This document shows positions 8,945 through 13,084 of a stretch of 13,084 nt of DNA, one piece after another. The notes under the pieces are model-generated. The model had not been told where the DNA came from. It was given only the letters and a program-made list of their open reading frames with translations, and searched no databases. Each line of letters begins with the position of its first letter. The stretch's first letter is position 1. This DNA comes from an uncultured Prevotella sp. (lineage in GTDB: Bacteria > Bacteroidota > Bacteroidia > Bacteroidales > Bacteroidaceae), in contig USJD01000092.1 in NCBI GenBank assembly GCA_900554835.1, positions 1-13,084 of the forward strand, read 5' to 3'. Both the position numbers and the translations under genes were made by a program.

Positions 8945-10168
8945 TTACTTCTGAAAGATTCCCTCAAGAATCCAAGGAGCATTCACCTTCATACTCTTGA
9001 AACGGTCGAAGATGCCATACTTCTCAGAGCCGTTACCAAAGTAGTTGTTGTCCCAAATGAAAGTAGAGAAGCCTCGTTTGCGAGCCTCAGTAGTCAAGAA
9101 CTTACAGTAGTAGGCCATGTTTTCATGCACTTTCTCTGAGTTTGACTTATAGTGATCGGTTACTCCCCACTCTCCTATTACGATACCCAGTCCTTTGTTG
9201 CTCCAGGTATTCACCACCTTGTCGAAGAAATCCGTCATCGTCTTCTCGTTGTCAGCAGGTATCTTGCCAGCATCCTTGTAGGCATCACCCCAGTAATCGT
9301 AGGTGCAATCGCCTGCGTAACTCCATGGTTGATAGTAGTGGAATTCCACACTCATATAGTTGTTGCCATTGCCTTCGGCATCCTTCGGAATGATGAATCC
9401 TCCATTCTCGATGCCAAACCAAGGGTTGCAAACATAAGTCTGCAAGATGAGGTGGCGCTTAGCATTATTACCGCCCGTAGCACGAACCACATCCACAAAG
9501 ATCTGATTGTATGCATTCTGAACGTCCAGATTCTCGGCAGTAGGCTTGCCCCAATTATCTTTGATGTGCACTTCGTTAGTTCCAGCGAAAGCAAGACGAT
9601 AATCATAATTGGCAAACTCAGAGGCGATATTCATCCAGAGGAGCGCAAGCTTTTGGCAGTTTTCATCCTTATATTTATAGGTAGGACGACTTTCGAGCCA
9701 TTTTTCATGATGCGCATTGATGATAACCTTGAGGTCATTATCCAGACACCAACCCACAACCTCCTTGATGCGAGCAATCCAAGCCTTGTCGATGCTCATC
9801 GCCTGAGCGTTGGTAATGTGGCACTGCCAACGGATTGGAATACGGATGGCATTGAAACCTGCCTTCTTCACGGCTTGTATCATCTTCTTGGTAACTACGG
9901 GATTGCCCCAAGCTGTCTCTGCATGGATGGAACCATCAGGGTTGCCAATCTGCATCGACTCGCCATCCTGTCCAGGAGCAGAACACTCAAATTCGTTGCC
10001 AAGATTCCACCCCACAATGTCTTTATTCCATTGCTGGGCTGTAAGCATGGATTCGCATACGCCATCAGAACCTTTGGGTGAGTCCTTCTGCAACGTGTTT
10101 GCTTCGCATGAGAAACATGTGAAGATGCCTATTAAAAAGAGGCTAAATGTCAAAAAGTTCCTATTCAT
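8945..10168 (-). CDS. GH5 endo-beta-glucanase lipoprotein (subfamily 4-like)
   Basis: Glycoside hydrolase family 5 retaining endo-enzyme, expected to cut beta-1,4 links in a beta-glucan at the cell surface. The chosen start is the ATG at 10168, giving 407 residues with the signal peptide MNRNFLTFSLFLIGIFTC immediately at the N terminus; an in-frame ATG 37 codons earlier would bury it. Cys18 or Cys21 is the likely lipidated residue, although the lipobox is not canonical. TIM-barrel landmarks in order are GWNLGN (53-58), WGNP (87-90), NAIRIPIRW (106-114), NAHHE (151-155), FAGTNEV (194-200, Glu199 as acid/base), VEFHYY (274-279) and IGEWG (331-335, Glu333 as nucleophile). The GWNLGN and WGNP motifs resemble subfamily 4 (endoglucanase, lichenase, xyloglucanase). 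It is the first gene of the operon. Family and catalytic residues are firm; the exact glucan is not. Confidence 0.92.
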   Translation of the reverse strand: MNRNFLTFSLFLIGIFTCFSCEANTLQKDSPKGSDGVCESMLTAQQWNKDIVGWNLGNEFECSAPGQDGESMQIGNPDGSIHAETAWGNPVVTKKMIQAVKKAGFNAIRIPIRWQCHITNAQAMSIDKAWIARIKEVVGWCLDNDLKVIINAHHEKWLESRPTYKYKDENCQKLALLWMNIASEFANYDYRLAFAGTNEVHIKDNWGKPTAENLDVQNAYNQIFVDVVRATGGNNAKRHLILQTYVCNPWFGIENGGFIIPKDAEGNGNNYMSVEFHYYQPWSYAGDCTYDYWGDAYKDAGKIPADNEKTMTDFFDKVVNTWSNKGLGIVIGEWGVTDHYKSNSEKVHENMAYYCKFLTTEARKRGFSTFIWDNNYFGNGSEKYGIFDRFKSMKVNAPWILEGIFQK

Positions 10169-10221
10169 ATTTAGGTGTTTGATTGTTATTGTTTCATTTA
10201 AAATAATCCGTTTGCAATAAC

Positions 10222-10239
10222 GCAACAGAATCTGGTTGC
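10222..10239. promoter_or_regulatory. Imperfect palindrome, candidate HTCS operator
   Basis: GCAACAGA (10222-10229) is mirrored by TCTGGTTGC (10231-10239) around a single central A, with one extra G in the right arm. The hexamer TTGCAA also occurs on both sides (10212-10217 and 10236-10241), 24 bases apart. It sits in the only sizeable gap of the locus, next to the promoter candidate and upstream of the first PUL gene. A dimeric AraC-type domain would suit such a repeated site, but binding is inference. An RNA hairpin at the 5' end of the message is the alternative. Confidence 0.4.
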
Positions 10240-10246
10240 AAAAATA
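10239..10246 (-). promoter_or_regulatory. Candidate -7 promoter element of the PUL operon
   Basis: On the minus strand this reads TATTTTTG, an exact match to the Bacteroidota housekeeping -7 consensus TAnnTTTG. It lies about 70 bases before the GH5 start and after the HTCS terminator, where the operon promoter should be. No good TTTG -33 element is found at the usual spacing of about 19-21 bases, which would fit a promoter that needs an activator such as the HTCS. Confidence 0.45.
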
Positions 10247-10282
10247 GAAAAAAGGAACAGTAAGAGGGTTTGATAACAAACA

Positions 10283-10327
10283 AAAGAGGTTTCAATTCAG
10301 ACATTTCGTCTAAACCAAAACCTCTTT
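10283..10327 (-). terminator. Terminator of the HTCS gene
   Basis: AAAGAGGTTT (10283-10292) and AAACCTCTTT (10318-10327) are perfect 10-base inverted copies. Inside the loop a second small stem, AGAC (10299-10302) with GTCT (10308-10311), can stack. On the minus strand the outer stem is followed by TGTTTGTT, a U-rich tail. It lies 20 bases beyond the HTCS stop, so it separates regulator transcription from the PUL operon. Confidence 0.7.
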
Positions 10328-10347
10328 ATATTAACTAAAGCCTTAAT

Positions 10348-12993
10348 TTACAGATACTTACTTGGAGATACTCCAAAATGTTTCTTAAACACAGTACTAA
10401 AGTACTTCACATTCACAAAACCTGTTTTCACTGAGACATCCAACACGCTGTCTCCCTGTTTCAAGAACATCGCAGCCTGTTCCAGGCGAATCAATCGCAT
10501 AAAATCCTGCGGACTTTGACCTGTGAGAGTCTTCAGTTTGCCATAGAAAAGCGTTCTACTCATCGCCATTTCTCTACAGAGATTGTCGATATTAAAGTCG
10601 GTATCGCTCAGATGACTCAAAACCAAACGGGTAGCTTTTTCCACAAAGGCCTGGTCTTGTGGATTCAAAATAGCTTGCTCTTCTTTCTCATCGGAAGCCT
10701 GGATAGTTTCTATCGGTTCATCAGCAGCATTCAAATCCATCACCTGTTTGGATGAATTTGATTTAGCAGAAACCTCACCTCTAACAAGTGCAAGACTCCG
10801 TTCTATGTAATATTGGCTCAACCGGCGTCGATTCTTCAACATACTGTCTATCTTGCTGGCAAGAATAGCCGCGTCGAAAGGCTTAGCTATATAATCATCC
10901 GCCCCCAATCCAAGTCCTTCAATCATAAAATTGCGCCCAGCCTTAGCAGTAAGCAGGATGACAGGCAACCAGGAAGTATCCTTGTTTTCCTTGATGCGTT
11001 GGCAAAGTACATCACCCTGCATACCAGGCATCATCACATCCGAAACAACAATATCACATTCACCGCCCTCTTCTAAATATTTCAAGGCAGCATCGCCACT
11101 TTCTACATCCACCACCCGATAAGTATCACTAAATGTCATGCAGATGTATTGACGAAGATCTTCATTGTCATCAACAAAGAGAAGCGTATCCTTCGAAACT
11201 TCAGAATTCTGTTCATCTGAAGAAGCCACGGATTTCATTTCCTCATCATGAACATCTTGATGATTAGAAGATATGGTCTCTACATTTTGCGCCTCTTCTA
11301 CAGGTTGAGTTGAAGATGCTGCAGAATTCCCCAAAGGCAACACTACGTGGAAGGTAGTACCCTTGCCTTCTTCACTAACAAAAGTAAGTTTTCCACCTAA
11401 TTTCTTCACGAGTTGGCGGGTAAGCATCAGTCCCAATCCGCTTCCCATTTCTTGCGAATTCACGGCATTTGAAGCTCGGAAGAAACTCTTGAAGATATTC
11501 TTAATTTCTGCTTTCGGAATGCCAATACCCGTATCACTCACCAGAATCTGCGCAGTCTTCCCTTCGATGGAAGCCGATAATGTAACCTTACCACCTTCAG
11601 GCGTATATTTGATAGCATTCGAAAGAAGATTTTCTAATATCAAATCCATCATCTTGACATCTGTATGAACCAGATGCTGCGGACAAGCTTCAAGACTCAG
11701 ATGAATATGCTTCTCCTGAGCAGCCACTATAAATTTTTCCACCTGCAAACGTAAGAACATAGGCAATTCTACATCTTGCAGACGAACCAGTTCTGCCGAC
11801 TGCTCGACCTTTTGGAAGTCAAGCAGTTCTGTTACCATCTTCAACAGTTTATTGCCGTTGCGCTGCGCCATATCCAAAAAAACACGACTCTTCTCACTCA
11901 AGTGAGAATCTTTAGACAGATCAACAAGAGGAGCCAACACCAGACTTAAAGGAGTACGGATGTTATGAGCTGTATTGACAAAGAAATTAATTTTCTCGTC
12001 ATAATACCTGCGCTGCAATCGTTCTTTATAATACTGCCATGCAAAATATAAGATGGCTGTCAGAATACAGAGATAGACAATCCTTGCCCACCATGTGTTC
12101 CACCAAGGTTGAGCGATAGAAATTTTTAGGGATGTTGCCCCCAATTCCCTACCATTACTTCTGCAGATAGCCTTTACATGAAGCACATAGCTGCCCGAAG
12201 GCAAATTTACGAATCGTGCCAACTGATAAGAAGAAGGTTTACTCCAATTACGATCATATCCTTCCAAATAATATTGATATTGGATGTCATGCTGATATTG
12301 ATAATTGATGCTCTCGAAAGAAACAATCAGCGTATTCTCATTATGGTGAAGGTGCAAGGTGCCTTCCTGTAACATATCAAAGAGGGTTTCATTCCATTGG
12401 TCGGTACGCTCTACGCCTTCCACCTCAACACGATGGATACGAAGCGGAGCGGCATAATTCAATCCTTTGGCAAACATCGGAGCCAAAGCCACTACGCCAT
12501 CATTACTGCCAAAAAGCATCCTGCCATCTGAAGTACATGTCACAGACATACGATTATACTCACGTTCCAATCCCTTGAAGAAGTTGAGATTTACCACCTT
12601 CCCCTGATAGATGAAGGCCAATCCCTTATCAGTGCTCAACCACAACTTGCCATTCTTTCCCTTGATAAGTCCGTAAACCCCATTAGACGGTAATGACTCC
12701 TGGGTAGTATAGTTTCTAAACTTATTAGTCGTCAGGTCATAATCATAAAGTCCACCACCATCCGTACCTATCCAGACATGGCTGGAATTCTGATAAACCA
12801 TACTGTTGACAAACAAATTTATGTCTTTATCAGGATATTGTCCTGGATAAAAAAAACGGCGTGGATGCATAGGATTCTGCTTATCTATCAGATAGCAACC
12901 ATGCGAAGTTCCTACTGCTATACAGCGCTTATCCTCTGATTCGGTAATGCATTGTACCTCGTTGACAGGCAGATAGAACGCTGTCTTGCCCAC
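10348..12993 (-). CDS. Hybrid two-component system regulator (HTCS), 5'-truncated
   Basis: One-protein sensor and activator that should control the downstream PUL. Domains in order: about four Reg_prop propeller blades (residues 13-172, e.g. HVWIGTDGGGLYDYD, KLWLSTDKGL), a Y_Y_Y domain (about 235-295), one transmembrane helix (301-322), HisKA with His343 in TAHNIRTPL, HATPase with Asn455, DTGIGIP (487-493) and GSGLGL (517-522), a Ser/Glu-rich linker (555-602), a receiver domain (603-720; acidic pair Asp607-Asp608, phosphoacceptor Asp652, Lys704), a second linker, and an AraC-type helix-turn-helix (about 795-881). Full HTCS proteins are usually about 1300-1400 residues with a signal peptide and some 14 blades; here 881 residues remain with neither. 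The only start in the frame is GTG at 12993, after a stop at 13036-13038. A blade end in another frame lies just upstream, so the gene is probably split by a frameshift. Identity is certain; function as encoded is doubtful because nothing would export the sensor part. Confidence 0.88.
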   Translation of the reverse strand: MGKTAFYLPVNEVQCITESEDKRCIAVGTSHGCYLIDKQNPMHPRRFFYPGQYPDKDINLFVNSMVYQNSSHVWIGTDGGGLYDYDLTTNKFRNYTTQESLPSNGVYGLIKGKNGKLWLSTDKGLAFIYQGKVVNLNFFKGLEREYNRMSVTCTSDGRMLFGSNDGVVALAPMFAKGLNYAAPLRIHRVEVEGVERTDQWNETLFDMLQEGTLHLHHNENTLIVSFESINYQYQHDIQYQYYLEGYDRNWSKPSSYQLARFVNLPSGSYVLHVKAICRSNGRELGATSLKISIAQPWWNTWWARIVYLCILTAILYFAWQYYKERLQRRYYDEKINFFVNTAHNIRTPLSLVLAPLVDLSKDSHLSEKSRVFLDMAQRNGNKLLKMVTELLDFQKVEQSAELVRLQDVELPMFLRLQVEKFIVAAQEKHIHLSLEACPQHLVHTDVKMMDLILENLLSNAIKYTPEGGKVTLSASIEGKTAQILVSDTGIGIPKAEIKNIFKSFFRASNAVNSQEMGSGLGLMLTRQLVKKLGGKLTFVSEEGKGTTFHVVLPLGNSAASSTQPVEEAQNVETISSNHQDVHDEEMKSVASSDEQNSEVSKDTLLFVDDNEDLRQYICMTFSDTYRVVDVESGDAALKYLEEGGECDIVVSDVMMPGMQGDVLCQRIKENKDTSWLPVILLTAKAGRNFMIEGLGLGADDYIAKPFDAAILASKIDSMLKNRRRLSQYYIERSLALVRGEVSAKSNSSKQVMDLNAADEPIETIQASDEKEEQAILNPQDQAFVEKATRLVLSHLSDTDFNIDNLCREMAMSRTLFYGKLKTLTGQSPQDFMRLIRLEQAAMFLKQGDSVLDVSVKTGFVNVKYFSTVFKKHFGVSPSKYL

Positions 12994-13030
12994 TCCACTG
13001 GAAATATTCTTTCCTATTTGGAAAGTACAT
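12977..13030 (-). other. Out-of-frame HTCS blade fragment upstream of the GTG start
   Basis: From the ATG at 13030 a frame different from the main HTCS frame encodes MYFPNRKEYFQWSGQDSV. It has the pattern of a blade end and blade linker, and mirrors KFRNYTTQESLPSNGV at HTCS residues 91-106: aromatic-rich end, then Q-E/D-S, then L-P-x-N-x-V. The LPVNEV part sits in the main frame (residues 8-13). Removing one base near 12973-12980 would join the two. This indicates a one-base insertion in the gene or in the assembly. The fragment alone stops at 12929-12931. Confidence 0.55.
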
Positions 13031-13051
13031 ATTTTTTATAAGTGATTGAGA

Positions 13052-13073
13052 ATGAGATAAGTTTTTATCTCAT
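13052..13073. repeat. Perfect 9-base inverted repeat upstream of the HTCS remnant
   Basis: ATGAGATAA (13052-13060) and TTATCTCAT (13065-13073) form a perfect hairpin with the 4-base loop GTTT. Neither strand has a clear U-tract after the stem, so it is not a standard terminator. It lies where blade-like coding disappears, so it may mark non-HTCS DNA. Nothing else is recognisable between 13031 and the window end. Confidence 0.45.
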
Positions 13074-13084
13074 AAAAAGAAGAG

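Larger units (their letters stand above)
466..10168 (-). other. Five-gene beta-glucan polysaccharide utilisation operon (GH5-susC-susD-SGBP-GH3)
   Basis: Five minus-strand genes follow one another with gaps of 50, 59, 45 and 51 bases. None of these gaps contains a strong terminator, while clear terminators lie before the first gene (10283-10327) and after the last (397-434). This supports one transcript started in the 10169-10282 gap. The set provides surface cutting, binding, import and periplasmic trimming of a glucan. The HTCS gene just upstream on the same strand is the natural activator. Substrate assignment is inference from the GH5 plus GH3 pairing. Confidence 0.85.

Noticed and set aside
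9152..10081. 309-residue + strand open frame opposite the GH5 gene
   Set aside because: The opposite strand holds a clear GH5 enzyme with all catalytic motifs; the antisense product shows no domain and no plausible start context.
10169..10279. Longer start for the GH5 gene (37 extra codons)
   Set aside because: It would place a non-signal stretch before the lipoprotein signal peptide and run through the candidate promoter and palindrome; the ATG at 10168 directly precedes the signal peptide.
10239..10282. Full promoter with a TTTG -33 element
   Set aside because: The nearest upstream TTTG on the minus strand is about 30 bases from the -7 candidate, outside the usual spacing, so only the -7 element is reported.
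1..13084. Search for CRISPR arrays, tRNA or rRNA genes, insertion sequences, toxin-antitoxin or phage defence genes
   Set aside because: No regular spaced repeats, RNA gene landmarks, transposase motifs or defence domains were recognised. The locus is a PUL of a known kind, so I do not claim an undescribed system.

Overview
The window reads as a chromosomal segment from a gut-type Bacteroidota, most likely Prevotella or Segatella. The basis is a complete SusC/SusD-type polysaccharide utilisation locus (PUL), lipoproteins whose signal cysteine is followed by Ser/Asp-rich residues, A-rich leaders mostly without a Shine-Dalgarno sequence, and a hybrid two-component regulator of the Bacteroidota type. 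No other phylum uses this combination. The genus is an inference from overall protein character; no marker gene is present.

Layout: bases 1-368 hold the end of an unidentified + strand gene and a wrecked short-chain dehydrogenase/reductase gene that overlaps its stop codon. A strong hairpin with a U-tract (397-434) then closes the minus-strand PUL. All remaining genes are on the minus strand. In transcription order they are: a hybrid two-component system regulator (HTCS; 12993-10348); its own terminator (10327-10283); a 179-base gap holding a promoter candidate and a palindrome; then five tightly packed genes separated by only 45-59 bases. These encode a GH5 endo-glucanase lipoprotein (10168-8945), a SusC-like TonB-dependent porin (8894-5718), a SusD-like glycan-binding lipoprotein (5658-3883), a surface glycan-binding lipoprotein (3837-2836) and a GH3 beta-glucosidase (2784-466).

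Working model: the GH5 lipoprotein cuts a beta-glucan at the cell surface. SusD and the third lipoprotein hold the chains, SusC imports oligosaccharides with TonB energy, and the periplasmic GH3 enzyme removes terminal glucose. The HTCS senses an oligosaccharide in the periplasm and activates the operon through its AraC-type domain. The likely substrate is a beta-glucan such as mixed-linkage glucan or amorphous cellulose. There are no side-chain-removing enzymes in the window, so a plain backbone is more likely than xyloglucan or mannan, but the exact glucan cannot be read from sequence alone.

This is a known kind of system, not a new one. The most unusual point is the regulator. Its open frame lacks a signal peptide and most of the sensor propeller blades, opens only at a GTG, and has a recognisable blade continuation in another frame just upstream. 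Its phosphoacceptor histidine is also followed by Asn instead of the usual Glu or Asp. The regulator may therefore be split, decayed or functionally altered.
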